Assembly (NCBI GenBank): GCA_002345145.1 | Contig: DDVC01000091.1 | Span: 1-16,018 of the forward strand | Origin: Bacteroidetes bacterium UBA2322 | GTDB taxonomy: Bacteria > Bacteroidota > Bacteroidia > Chitinophagales > UBA2359 | DNA length: 16,018 nt | Direction: 5' to 3' | Part shown: one piece after another, positions 1 through 8,672 of the stretch | Numbering within the stretch: the first letter of the stretch is position 1 | Layout of the letters: every line of letters begins with the position of its first letter | The notes under the pieces: model-generated | Seen by the model: the letters and a program-made list of their open reading frames with translations, nothing else | Databases searched by the model: none | Told to the model about the DNA's origin: nothing | Translations under genes and position numbers: made by a program

Positions 1-33
1 TTCCACCTTTTTGTTACACACTCGGTGAAGTTA

Positions 34-60
34 GTTATGCGTTACGAGTTACCCACTAAT
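34..60. repeat. Dispersed intergenic repeat, copy 1 (GTTATGnGTTACGAGT type)
   Basis: The stretch starting GTTATGCGTTACGAGT at 34-49 matches the reverse complement of 5305-5320 with one mismatch in 16, and the similarity fades through the following bases. Degenerate AATCACT repeats continue from 58 to 86 (at 58-64 and 72-78, with ATCACTA at 80-86) up to the stop codon of the ABC gene. It lies just beyond the 3' end of that gene. Similar GTTATGAGTTACGAGTT runs are, from memory, common between genes in Bacteroidota. Function unknown. Confidence 0.5.
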
Positions 61-83
61 CACTGATAGTTAATCACTTATCA

Positions 84-1904
84 CTAATTAAGTATTTCAT
101 TTTCGAGGGTTGCTTGTACTTGGTAAATCTGACGGTAGTAACCCTCTTGTTGGAGTAAATTTTCGGGCGAGTCAAAGTGGGCAACTTCGCCTTTTTGCAT
201 CACCAAAATCTTATCGGTATGTTGAACGGCGGTAACGCGGTGGGCAATAATGAACACCGTTTTTTGCTCAATATAACGTTCAAGGGCTTGCTGAATATCG
301 TATTCGGTTTCGGTATCAACGGCAGAAGTGGCATCGTCAAGCACTAAAATATCGGGCGTTTCGAGCAGGGTTCGGGCAAGCGTTACGCGTTGCTTTTGAC
401 CACCGGAAAGCGATACGCCTTTTTCGCCCACCATAGTATCATAACCTTGCGGAAAAATGTGGATAATATCATGTATGCTGGCGGCGGTAGAGGCTTCTAT
501 GAGTTTTTCTTCGGGCGTATGCAGATTGGTGTAGGCTATATTGCGCTTAATAGTAGTAGAAAATAAAAACGGTTTTTGAAGTACCACCCCTATACGGCTG
601 CGCAAAAACTGCTTGTTATACTGCGTAAGCGGTACATTATCTAACAGGATTTCGCCTTTATCGGGTTCATAAAATCGGGATAACAAGGCGATAATGGTAG
701 ATTTACCCGACCCCGTAGGACCCATGAGGGCTATTTTTTGTCCCGATTGTACTTTAAACGAAACATCTTTGAGCACATACTCATCGCTGCCCGGATACTT
801 AAACCAAACGTTTTTAAACGCTATATTGCCTTGCACCTTAGTTCCGGTAATGCCGGTATATTCTTCTGCCGGTGCATCGGTAATAGTAGCAATGCGTTCA
901 ACGGCTACTAATGACATGCTCAATTGCGATATAACCCTGCCTATGTTTCTTACAGGCCAGCCTACCATAACTATATAGCTATAAAAAGCCGATAGCTCTC
1001 CTATGGTAAGGGCGTTGTTTAACACATAAAACCCACCTGCCAAAATAGAAACCACCACTTGCAGGTGATACAAAAAATCGGAAAGAGGCCAAAAATTGGC
1101 GTGCAGTTGCACATGCCTTAACCCTATACTTAACTTTGCCTGATTTTGGTTTTCAAATTTTTGATTTTCGGCAGTTTCCTGTGCAAAGGCTTTTACCACC
1201 CTTATGCCGCCCAAGTTTTCTTCTACTATGGAGGTGAGTTTGTCTTGCTCTGCCTCATGCTCTTCCCATATTTTGCTCTCGCGCTTAAAAAACAGGTATG
1301 ATTGTATAAAAATAAGCGGCGTAAGGCATATAGCTATTATGGCATAAGCGGCATGTATGCTAAACATCATGACGAAAGAAAAAATAAAGATAGCGGATAG
1401 CAAAACTACGTCCACTACCTGAGTGCCTATAAACCGTTTTACCGTATCTACATCGCCGGTACAGCGCTGAATAAGTTCGCCGGTAGTGGCGGTAACATGA
1501 AAACTAAGGGGCAGTTTTTGCAGGTAGGCAAAAAGGTTATCGCGCAGGCGTTTGGTGGCTTTTTCGGTGCTGTAAGCGGTAATGGCGCTCGAAATAAACG
1601 TGCCGGCGCTTCGTATAAGGGCTATTGAAAGGTACATAATAGCCGCCCACCATAATAACTGATTTAAGTTGTCGGGTTGTGGAGTGGGCAATAAATTATA
1701 TAACCAACGCGCAAGGGTATCGGTAATTTTTATGTCTTCCAAGCCATTATGCTGATACCAAAAAATGATGCCGTCTATGGTAATTTGCAACACTTTTGGC
1801 TCTAACATTCTAAAAAAAGTGGCTACCACTAATAATACTGCCGATAGCAGATAGTAGGGTTTCCATACGTGTAAAACATCAAATAATTTATTAAAGTTCT
1901 TCAT
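84..1904 (-). CDS. ABC exporter half-transporter (fused permease and ATPase, MsbA/MdlB-like)
   Basis: A 606-residue type I ABC exporter half-transporter, expected in the inner membrane as a dimer moving lipids, drugs or peptides outward; the substrate cannot be read from the sequence. Residues about 15-330 form the membrane domain, with hydrophobic segments near 17-37, 83-105, 162-181, 184-205 and 282-315. The nucleotide-binding domain follows: Walker A GPTGSGKST at 395-403, Q-loop Gln443, signature LSGGQ at 499-503, Walker B ILVLDD at 519-524, D-loop SAVD at 527-530 and H-loop His555. Length is normal for the family. The residue after the Walker B Asp, normally catalytic Glu, is Asp524, a change often seen in one subunit of heterodimeric exporters; no partner gene is visible. 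It starts at ATG (MKNFNKLF) and is divergent from the KAP gene across a 711-bp gap. I see no good TAnnTTTG promoter upstream. The class is sure; the subfamily is not. Confidence 0.95.
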   Translation of the reverse strand: MKNFNKLFDVLHVWKPYYLLSAVLLVVATFFRMLEPKVLQITIDGIIFWYQHNGLEDIKITDTLARWLYNLLPTPQPDNLNQLLWWAAIMYLSIALIRSAGTFISSAITAYSTEKATKRLRDNLFAYLQKLPLSFHVTATTGELIQRCTGDVDTVKRFIGTQVVDVVLLSAIFIFSFVMMFSIHAAYAIIAICLTPLIFIQSYLFFKRESKIWEEHEAEQDKLTSIVEENLGGIRVVKAFAQETAENQKFENQNQAKLSIGLRHVQLHANFWPLSDFLYHLQVVVSILAGGFYVLNNALTIGELSAFYSYIVMVGWPVRNIGRVISQLSMSLVAVERIATITDAPAEEYTGITGTKVQGNIAFKNVWFKYPGSDEYVLKDVSFKVQSGQKIALMGPTGSGKSTIIALLSRFYEPDKGEILLDNVPLTQYNKQFLRSRIGVVLQKPFLFSTTIKRNIAYTNLHTPEEKLIEASTAASIHDIIHIFPQGYDTMVGEKGVSLSGGQKQRVTLARTLLETPDILVLDDATSAVDTETEYDIQQALERYIEQKTVFIIAHRVTAVQHTDKILVMQKGEVAHFDSPENLLQQEGYYRQIYQVQATLENEILN

Positions 1905-2051
1905 GAAATTGAGTGTTTTTTTGCCCGATAAGGCAGACCCGAGGTGAACCTGAAATTAATTCACTGTATGCTGTATATGTAATACAGAGCGCCAACCCTT
2001 TTTTACAGATTGACTGTTTTGGTAACAACAAAGCAGGGAACTCCCACAACA

Positions 2052-2092
2052 AAAAAACCGCAAACATTTTGTAGCGGTGTTTGCGGTTTTTT
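2052..2092. terminator. Bidirectional rho-independent terminator-like hairpin
   Basis: Perfect 15-bp arms, AAAAAACCGCAAACA at 2052-2066 and TGTTTGCGGTTTTTT at 2078-2092, enclose an 11-nt loop. The GC-containing core CCGCAAACA/TGTTTGCGG is followed by a T run on both strands (six on plus, seven on minus), so it could stop transcription either way. No recognised gene ends here: both neighbouring genes start on either side and run away from it. Confidence 0.75.
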
Positions 2093-2103
2093 ATAACAGT
2101 ACA

Positions 2104-2125
2104 GGCATTTTATTGCAAAAATGCC
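2104..2125. other. Small hairpin next to the terminator
   Basis: Perfect 8-bp arms GGCATTTT (2104-2111) and AAAATGCC (2118-2125) enclose a 6-nt loop, 11 bp from the larger hairpin. There is no long T run. It could be part of a structured transcript end or of a small RNA. Confidence 0.45.
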
Positions 2126-2615
2126 AATGATTAAAACGCAAACCGGTTTGTGCGGCGGTTATAGCGCCGGAAAATTGGGGCGTGAGGTAAAAAGTGTAGA
2201 ATAGGCTCATAGTTTTGCAGGTTGAGTGAGTGATAAACAAATAATGGTGTATAACCGCCCGATTTTAAAAAAAGTTCCGCAAAACAAAAAAAAGCTGTAA
2301 CAAACCCGATGATACCGTTTGTTGCCATTTTTTGGAAGTAAGGTAAAGACACCATACAAACTCCAATAGCAATACATCTGCTAATCTAAAATCTCTAATC
2401 CTACTATAATTGGGGTTTTTATTACAAAAAGTTGTGCCTATTGGCAGTAAATTTAACTGTGTGCTACCTTCTGCCATTTTTTTCTGCATATTTCCTCACT
2501 CTCTACCACCAAATCATTTTTTTTGTAGTTTTACCACCAGAAAAACAAACTGTTTTATGAAAAGCAATTATGTAATGATGTGTAAATCTCGCCTATAAAA
2601 TAAAAACAATAAACC

Positions 2616-5264
2616 ATGAAAAAGTTTAAGGAATTTCTGCTAATCTCTTTTCTATTTATTGTTGGCAATATATTTTTGGTGCCAATTGGTACTTGGCTTG
2701 TGTCAAAATGGGAAGGGTGTATTGAAACCAACAGTTACTATGATGTTTTGTTTGGAATGTTATGGTTGCTTACTGTAGTATATTACATCTACAAAATAGA
2801 TTTTGCCCTGATAAAAGGCTATATTGCATCTTCCTTTTACTCTGTGTTAAGTATTTTACTGGGAATTACTTATGTCCTACAGCGTTGCTGTGAGTATTAC
2901 TTCCTGTTTTGGGGTTTTTCCTTCTTGCCCAACATTAAATACCTTGATTTTATTTTGTTGGGAGTCATTTTAAATACTGTCTTATTTATTTGCAATAAGC
3001 CACATTTAGATTGGCTTCAAAGTAAGTTTCCTAAGTTTGAAAAGTTTCTGTCCAAGATTAGTGTATGGATAAAAAGCAAACTCAAATTTTCACAGGCAGA
3101 AAAACCAAAAGTAGAACTAGGTGAAGAAAAACGACCCTTCTTTTACCTCGATGACCCGGAGGATGGATTAGCAAAGAACAAACTTAGTGAAAGACAAAAA
3201 GCTGCCGAAGAATTAGCATTGCGTATAACAGAAACAAATAGCAAAAAGGCTTTTGCCATTGCTATAGAAGGAGAATGGGGGTCAGGTAAAACGGTTTTTT
3301 TAAAGGAAATTCAAAAAGCCTTAGAAGACAAAGCAGCACCCAATCAAATCATAATTGCATTCAATCCTTGGGATGGTAATATGCCAAACTCCATAGTTGA
3401 AAATTTCTTTGGCGTTTTGAGCAATACGTTGGGGAATTATAGCACACAACTTGCGTGGCAAATTAACAGCTACATGGACAACCTAATTAGCTCTAATGAC
3501 AATACAGTGATTAACGGCATTCTGCATTTTTTTAAATCTTTCTTTGGTAGTTCTGCATTAAGCACTAAGTTTGACCACATCAACGATACTCTAATAAAAT
3601 TGAATAAACAACTCATCATTTTTATTGATGACTTAGACCGTTTAGACAAACCGGAAATATGGGAGGTGGTTAAACTAATTAGAAATACAGCAAATTTTCA
3701 CAATACTATTTTTGTGGCTGCTTTTGATAGAGATTATGTTGTGGAGGCATTAAATGAGTTTAATAAGCACAAAACAAAACGTTTTTTGGAAAAAATATTT
3801 CAATTAGAAATTCAAATTCCTGCATACTCACACAAAAGCCTAAGAGATTTTTTTAAGAAGGTAGTTATAGATGAGCTAAATCACTATCTTACTGGTGAGA
3901 AAGAAAAAGGAAATGAGAGTGATATAAGTTTAGCCAATAAAGGAGAATTGTATAATCAAGCTATCGATGCTTTAGTAAGCAACAAATTTAATATTGACTA
4001 TAGAGCCGGTTTTACCGATAACTTATCCAATCTACCCGAAAATTTGTTTGATAAATACATATCTACATACAGAGATGTTTATAGGTTCGTAAATTCTTTT
4101 AAGTTGAAAATTCCTTCTGTAGAAGGAGAATTATGTTTGATTGATTTTTTAATAATTGAACTTTTGCGGCTTAAATATCCCGATATTACAAATGAACTTT
4201 ACTGGCATAGTAAGTTTTACTTACACCAATCACCTCAATTAACAAATAACCCAGGATTCTTTATTATAAACTCAGATACGAGTGAAATCCGTCCATTAGA
4301 TAATATGATAAAAAGAGTAGGTTATGATATAAATAGTAATGATAGTGATGTGATAAAAAGCACATTGTATATTCTATTTGGTAATGGATTTGCCAACTCA
4401 GACAAAGAAAAAACCATTCGATTACCCTCCAACTTCCATAAATATTTTAGTTATGGTTTGTTTGACAGTGATTTTCCGCATAAAGAATTTGATAAATTTA
4501 GACAACAAAAGAATAACGAAGGAGAATTTTTAGAAACTTTAAAAAAATGGTATAAGGAGGGCAAAGCCGAGGCAATTTTTGAGAAATTTGAAAACATACA
4601 ACACTATGATAGCAAAGAAGATATAGAGAAAATACTTGGGGTTTTATTTAGGTTATACAACGATTTTCAGGAAAAAATTCAAAGTGCGCGTTTTAAGGAT
4701 AAAGTAATATTTATTTATAATAATGAGATAATGCATGAGGTTTTTGATTATAAAAAAGAGGAGTACATAAATTTTGTATTGAGTCTATTTGAAAATAAGG
4801 CAACCACTCCTTATGATTTTGCAGCATCAGTCCTTTCCGGTATTGACATTATTAATAATGAAAACAAACTCAGGATACTCTTGAAATATTTTGAGGAGTA
4901 TTTAGGTACTGGCAATAATTTTAATATAATGTGTCAAATTTATTACAATATCATAAAATTAAACAAGGAAAAAGAAAAAGAACTTAAGCCAAAAATGTTG
5001 AACTTCATTAAGAATAAAGCATTAAAATCGTTTTTTGAAAATCAGCGCTTTATCGACCACTCACAAAGGTTGACATCAGTTTTAATACGTAAAAAAAGTT
5101 TCATTTTTGAGTTTTTTAATAACCAAGAGGAGTATGAAACTTTTCTTGCTGGCTTGCCCGATTCTGAACCCTACATCATTGAGTACAAAAATTATTATGC
5201 TCAGTGCAAAGACAATAATTTTGATCTTATCAATTTTCCTTTTAAGCACTTAAGCTCTCCATAA
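2616..5264 (+). CDS. Membrane-anchored KAP-family P-loop NTPase
   Basis: An 882-residue protein. Residues 1-130 hold about four hydrophobic segments (near 6-28, 44-64, 71-90 and 106-126), followed by a charged linker to about 195. The NTPase core has Walker A GEWGSGKT at 219-226, the KAP-type FNPW at 249-252, Walker B LIIFIDDLDRL at 333-343 and FLEKIFQ at 390-396, a combination typical of KAP NTPases. In many KAP proteins the membrane helices sit inside the NTPase domain between Walker A and B; here the clear ones are N-terminal. Residues about 430-882 are charged and probably helical, with no domain I recognise. KAP proteins are patchily distributed, often transferred, and one (QatA) belongs to the QatABCD anti-phage system; no QatB, C or D is nearby. 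The gene is clearly AT-richer than its neighbours, suggesting transfer. The ATG is preceded by an A-rich leader without a Shine-Dalgarno. Family assignment is solid; a defence role is only a guess. Confidence 0.9.
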   Translation: MKKFKEFLLISFLFIVGNIFLVPIGTWLVSKWEGCIETNSYYDVLFGMLWLLTVVYYIYKIDFALIKGYIASSFYSVLSILLGITYVLQRCCEYYFLFWGFSFLPNIKYLDFILLGVILNTVLFICNKPHLDWLQSKFPKFEKFLSKISVWIKSKLKFSQAEKPKVELGEEKRPFFYLDDPEDGLAKNKLSERQKAAEELALRITETNSKKAFAIAIEGEWGSGKTVFLKEIQKALEDKAAPNQIIIAFNPWDGNMPNSIVENFFGVLSNTLGNYSTQLAWQINSYMDNLISSNDNTVINGILHFFKSFFGSSALSTKFDHINDTLIKLNKQLIIFIDDLDRLDKPEIWEVVKLIRNTANFHNTIFVAAFDRDYVVEALNEFNKHKTKRFLEKIFQLEIQIPAYSHKSLRDFFKKVVIDELNHYLTGEKEKGNESDISLANKGELYNQAIDALVSNKFNIDYRAGFTDNLSNLPENLFDKYISTYRDVYRFVNSFKLKIPSVEGELCLIDFLIIELLRLKYPDITNELYWHSKFYLHQSPQLTNNPGFFIINSDTSEIRPLDNMIKRVGYDINSNDSDVIKSTLYILFGNGFANSDKEKTIRLPSNFHKYFSYGLFDSDFPHKEFDKFRQQKNNEGEFLETLKKWYKEGKAEAIFEKFENIQHYDSKEDIEKILGVLFRLYNDFQEKIQSARFKDKVIFIYNNEIMHEVFDYKKEEYINFVLSLFENKATTPYDFAASVLSGIDIINNENKLRILLKYFEEYLGTGNNFNIMCQIYYNIIKLNKEKEKELKPKMLNFIKNKALKSFFENQRFIDHSQRLTSVLIRKKSFIFEFFNNQEEYETFLAGLPDSEPYIIEYKNYYAQCKDNNFDLINFPFKHLSSP

Positions 5265-5330
5265 CCCTAACAAAATAACCTCTTCCCCCATTATAGTAGT
5301 GAGTACTCGTAACTCATAACTTTCCACTTA
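5265..5330. repeat. Dispersed intergenic repeat, copy 2 (inverted relative to copy 1)
   Basis: The reverse complement of 5305-5320 reads GTTATGAGTTACGAGT and matches 34-49 with one mismatch in 16; similarity is weaker through 5292-5304. The copy lies directly after the KAP stop codon, as copy 1 lies directly after the ABC stop codon. I see no convincing rho-independent terminator for the KAP gene, so this AT-rich repeat stretch is all that separates it from the next promoter. Confidence 0.5.
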
Positions 5331-5367
5331 TTTTTCACCCAAAAAGCATCGGGAGTTGGTTAATTGC

Positions 5368-5375
5368 TACATTTG
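5368..5375 (+). promoter_or_regulatory. Bacteroidota -7 promoter element upstream of the DUF2339 gene
   Basis: TACATTTG is a full match to the Bacteroidota -7 consensus TAnnTTTG and lies 18 bp before the ATG at 5394, which would give a very short leader. I find no matching TTTG or TTG at the usual -33 spacing. If the site is real, an in-frame TTG at 5364 would lie upstream of the transcript, supporting the ATG at 5394 as the start. Confidence 0.5.
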
Positions 5376-5393
5376 TGTTTAAACAGGGCAGTT

Positions 5394-8300
5394 ATGGAAG
5401 CATTAGCGGTTATAGTGGTTGGTTTGTTATTGATTACGCCTATACTGGCGCTTTATTTGTTTTTTAAGGTACACAGTTTATCGGGCAAGGTGCGGCAGTT
5501 AGAAGAATCGGAATTGGAGCTGAAAAACCGAATTAGTAAGTTGGAGTTTAATTGGCAACAAAAAATGACCAATGATAAACCTAAGGAGGCAACTGCCCAA
5601 AAACAACCCGAACTGCCGGAGCGCAATATAGCTAAACTGCCCGATTTGGTAAGTTCGGAAGTGCCCGAAATTGACCTTACTACTGTGCAACCGCCTTTGC
5701 CCGATAAGGAAATGCCGCTCACGGATAGCCATGTGGTGGTTTTGCAAATAAAAGAACATGAAAAAGAAACTGCTGCTGCTATAAACACAACGGCTGCCAA
5801 TGAAAAAGGCAGTTTATGGGAGCGTTTGGGTGGCGAAAACTGGATAGGGGTGCTGGGTTCTGTACTGCTGCTCATTGGGTCGGTTTTTTTAATTACGTTT
5901 GCCGCATTGCAGGTAGAGCCTGTTTATCGGTTTGTTATAGTGGTGTTGTTTTCGGCATTGGTGGGGGGTACGGGTTTTGCGCTTCGCAAGCAGGAAAAGT
6001 GGGAAAACTTAGGCTCTTGGCTTCGCAGTACAGGCGGGGCGCTGCTGCTTTTTGGGTGTTTGGGCAGTGGTAATATACCCGGCTTGCAGTGGATAACCCA
6101 ATCTACCGGTGCCTTAGTTTTGCTCATGGTAGGTATAGGGGTAAACTTGGCGCTGGGTTTGCTGGGCGGTAAGCAGGTGTTTGCATCGTTGCATGTGGTA
6201 CTGAGTTTGGTGGCTCTTAGCCTTGCCCCGCAAACTAATTTAACCTTAGGATTGGGTGCGGTGATTACCCTTTTTGGATTAGCGCCGGCATTTAAAGAGC
6301 GGTGGGATTGGCATTTGCTGCTTACGGTATTGGCATTTTTTGTGTTTCACCTTGCTTGGCGTTTTTATTTTGACCTTAAAAATTTACCCCTCAGCCAAAG
6401 CCAACATTTATTTGCCATAGCCGTTTGTTTGCCGGTGGGTATTACTGCCGCCATAGTGCATTACCGACAGGTTTATACTGCCCAAAAATTTGAGGTACTC
6501 CCTTTTATCGGGCATTTGGCAAATTGGTTGTTTTTATCGGTAAGTCTTGCCATGCACGCATTGGGCAGTACTTGGAAAACGCTGTATATTGCCCTTGGCG
6601 CAGCGGCGGTAATTGGTTTGGCGCAAAGAGCTAAAAAATTGGGTATCATTTGGTTGTATTATACCGATATGCTGCTGGCACAAATAGCCTTGTTGGTTGC
6701 GCTGCTAACCCTTACCGATTGGCAGTGGGCTACCGATAACGATATGACTGTTTTGTGCCTGATGTATTTAGAGGCTCTTTTGTTTGCTGCCATGATGCTG
6801 GTAGTAAAGGAGGTTTGGTTATACCGTGCAGGTATGTTGTTTGCCGGATTGCTGGGTGTGCTTTTGCTGGCAATGGGTTTACAAGAAGTGTTTGAGGGGC
6901 AGTATTATGGCAATTATTTACATGCCGGTATGTTGGTGGTGGCAATGGTGGCTACGGCGGCTTTTGAGGTTTTTAGCAGCCAAAATACCGTTTGGAATAA
7001 TGGCGAAATAAACGGAGAGGTGGGTTTATGGCATAGGTTAGGGGGCATATCGGGAATCGGTTTTTCTTTAACCGGGTTACTTTGCGGGTTGTTTCCTGTG
7101 GTAATTTGGGGTTATGCGTATAATGACTTATGGGCTGTTTATGCTGTGGCAGGCATCTTTTTAGGGTTGCTTTACCTACGCAAAACTACTCAATCAAACG
7201 GTTTGGGAACGGGGCTTTTGGCGGCAATACTGCTGTGGCATTATGCAGTTTGGCAAAATGTGTATGACCACCCCCAATGGCAAGACGGGTTTAGTTTTGT
7301 GTATGTTTTACCGCTTTTACCGGTTTCGGCGCTGGCGGCGGTATGGAGCTATGTGGCAACAGGAAAGCAGTATTTTAGAGCGCCGGGTTTATATTTAAGT
7401 GTATTGGGCGCTGCTTTTACGGCATGGTATTTTTTAGACCCCGTTTGGGTGTTTGCTCCGGCGCTGTTTTTTTTAGCTATGTCTTTGTTGATGCTGGAAA
7501 TAGCCAAATTGGTAAACCGAAATGTAGCTGCACAAGAAACTGACTCAGACGAACCCGACCGGTTTTTGTTGCAATTGGGGTATATTTTGCTGTTTGCTTT
7601 TGTAATGCGCCATTTTACCATACATGGTTATGCCGAGCAGAGTTTGGGTGTGGTAAAAGTGCGGTGGTTGGTTGCCTTAGCGGGTTTTGGGGCAATGGTT
7701 TACTGGGCATTGCAGCAGCCCAATACATCGGGCAGGGTTTACCCTTTGTGGAGTTTTGTGCAACCCCTTATGCCTGAGTTGTTATTGGGTTTTACCATTG
7801 GCGTAGCGGTAACGGAGGTGGTATTTATATGGCAGCCGGTGGCGTGGGTAGTTTTAGCCTTGGGCTCCTTAGCTTTAACGTTTAAAAAGGGCGAACTGCT
7901 GAACCGTTTTAGGTTTTATGCCTTGCTGCTTAGCTGGGCATCGGCAGTGGGTATTATATATGTAAGCCATGAACGCATAACCCCCTTAGCAAGTTGGTTT
8001 GCTCCTGTTTGGCTGGGTAGTGTGGCGGGTATTTTACTGCTGTTTGTGTTTATAGCGTTTTATTACCCCTACCGGCAGTTGCAAGGTATTCAGTTTCCGC
8101 CTGTTTTACAATTGCTTGCCCAAATTCCTTTGTCTATCATTAGGCATAAAACTATGTGGTGGATTTTTTACCCCGTTTTTATATCACTGGCGGTATTTTT
8201 GTATTATTCGTTTAGCAAATCGGGGCTTACGCTATTATGGGTTATGGAGTGTTTTGCCATTTTCAGCCTTGCTTTGCTTATACGGGAAAATCATTTTCGC

Positions 8301-8462
8301 TATGTAGCTTTTGCGGGGGTGCTGATTTGTTTGGTTAGGTTGGTGGTATTTGACCTTGCCCAAACCGGTACGCTTGCCCGTGCTTTGGCATTTTTGGGTA
8401 TGGGTGGCTTGTTATTGGCTATGTATGTGGTGGGTAATAGGTTTAAAGACCGCTGGGGTTAG
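5394..8462 (+). CDS. DUF2339-type polytopic membrane protein
   Basis: A 1022-residue integral membrane protein from the ATG at 5394 (MEALAVIVVG). The open frame extends ten codons further to a TTG at 5364, but that precedes the likely promoter box and would put charged residues before the first helix. Residues 1-24 form a membrane helix, 28-57 a charged heptad-like probable coiled coil (QLEESELELKNRISKLE), and 58-138 a Pro- and acid-rich linker. The hallmark segment follows at 142-168 (WERLGGENWIGVLGSVLLLI onward), then well over twenty hydrophobic segments to the C-terminus. The order coiled coil, linker, W-x-x-x-G-x-x-W-I and a long run of helices is that of DUF2339 membrane proteins, whose function is unknown; I assign none. 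It is GC-richer than the KAP gene upstream and shows no catalytic motif. It follows the KAP gene by 129 bp but probably has its own promoter, and it converges with the small membrane gene downstream. Confidence 0.85.
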   Translation: MEALAVIVVGLLLITPILALYLFFKVHSLSGKVRQLEESELELKNRISKLEFNWQQKMTNDKPKEATAQKQPELPERNIAKLPDLVSSEVPEIDLTTVQPPLPDKEMPLTDSHVVVLQIKEHEKETAAAINTTAANEKGSLWERLGGENWIGVLGSVLLLIGSVFLITFAALQVEPVYRFVIVVLFSALVGGTGFALRKQEKWENLGSWLRSTGGALLLFGCLGSGNIPGLQWITQSTGALVLLMVGIGVNLALGLLGGKQVFASLHVVLSLVALSLAPQTNLTLGLGAVITLFGLAPAFKERWDWHLLLTVLAFFVFHLAWRFYFDLKNLPLSQSQHLFAIAVCLPVGITAAIVHYRQVYTAQKFEVLPFIGHLANWLFLSVSLAMHALGSTWKTLYIALGAAAVIGLAQRAKKLGIIWLYYTDMLLAQIALLVALLTLTDWQWATDNDMTVLCLMYLEALLFAAMMLVVKEVWLYRAGMLFAGLLGVLLLAMGLQEVFEGQYYGNYLHAGMLVVAMVATAAFEVFSSQNTVWNNGEINGEVGLWHRLGGISGIGFSLTGLLCGLFPVVIWGYAYNDLWAVYAVAGIFLGLLYLRKTTQSNGLGTGLLAAILLWHYAVWQNVYDHPQWQDGFSFVYVLPLLPVSALAAVWSYVATGKQYFRAPGLYLSVLGAAFTAWYFLDPVWVFAPALFFLAMSLLMLEIAKLVNRNVAAQETDSDEPDRFLLQLGYILLFAFVMRHFTIHGYAEQSLGVVKVRWLVALAGFGAMVYWALQQPNTSGRVYPLWSFVQPLMPELLLGFTIGVAVTEVVFIWQPVAWVVLALGSLALTFKKGELLNRFRFYALLLSWASAVGIIYVSHERITPLASWFAPVWLGSVAGILLLFVFIAFYYPYRQLQGIQFPPVLQLLAQIPLSIIRHKTMWWIFYPVFISLAVFLYYSFSKSGLTLLWVMECFAIFSLALLIRENHFRYVAFAGVLICLVRLVVFDLAQTGTLARALAFLGMGGLLLAMYVVGNRFKDRWG

Positions 8463-8672
8463 CGCTTGGGCTGGGTAAACAATGGTGAAAAATTAGGTCA
8501 AACGGGGGTACAATAGACTTGTTTTTTTATCGGGTTCTTTGTAACTACTTAGGTAGCTGCCCACCCTGCAAGTTCATAGCATATATCGGGCGTTTATTTT
8601 AATTTTTAACTCACGTTAAAATATGGTATTGCCAAGTTCAAAATACAGGTAAAACTACGGGTGGGCTGCACA
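8463..8672. other. Convergent intergenic region with weak inverted repeats
   Basis: This 210-bp stretch separates two convergent genes. It has an AT-rich hairpin, TTTTAAC (8604-8610), loop TCAC, GTTAAAA (8615-8621). A wider imperfect inverted repeat, GCTGCCCACCC (8556-8566) with GGGTGGGCTGC (8659-8669), pairs at 10 of 11 positions. Neither has a clear T tract, so I do not call a terminator. The wide pair may be remnants of a small mobile repeat. Confidence 0.35.

Larger units (their letters stand above)
1905..2615. other. 711-bp gene-poor region between divergent genes
   Basis: This gap separates the start of the ABC exporter from the start of the KAP NTPase. Apart from two hairpins (2052-2092 and 2104-2125) I find nothing firm. 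Small open frames of 60-75 codons exist on both strands, including minus-strand frames at 2131-2355 and 2265-2489, but they overlap each other, resemble no family I know and lack protein-like character. A perfect TAGTTTTG at 2210-2217 on the plus strand fits the Bacteroidota -7 element but has no -33 partner, and TATAATTG at 2405-2412 is a weaker match. Degenerate CTAATC repeats occur near 2381-2400. The region could hold a small RNA or a decayed gene. Confidence 0.6.

Noticed and set aside
1971..1987. Small inverted repeat CTGTAT...ATACAG upstream of the ABC gene
   Set aside because: The stem is only six AT-rich base pairs, expected by chance in such DNA.
2131..2489. Two overlapping minus-strand open frames of 74 codons before the KAP gene
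   Set aside because: They overlap in different frames, match no family I know and have no promoter. They are kept only as a possible explanation of the orphan terminator.
2410..2598. Plus-strand 62-codon open frame just upstream of the KAP gene
   Set aside because: The residue composition is not protein-like, there is no recognisable motif, and it overlaps the opposite small frames in AT-rich intergenic DNA.
5364..5393. TTG start ten codons upstream for the DUF2339 protein
   Set aside because: It lies before the predicted -7 element, and the ATG at 5394 gives a cleaner N-terminal membrane helix.
5453..5875. Minus-strand 140-codon open frame inside the DUF2339 gene
   Set aside because: It is antisense to the coiled coil and linker of a clear membrane protein gene, Ser-rich and without a motif.
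2616..8462. KAP NTPase and DUF2339 protein as a two-gene defence system
   Set aside because: They differ strongly in base composition, a likely promoter sits between them with a repeat stretch, and DUF2339 proteins have no known link to KAP NTPases.
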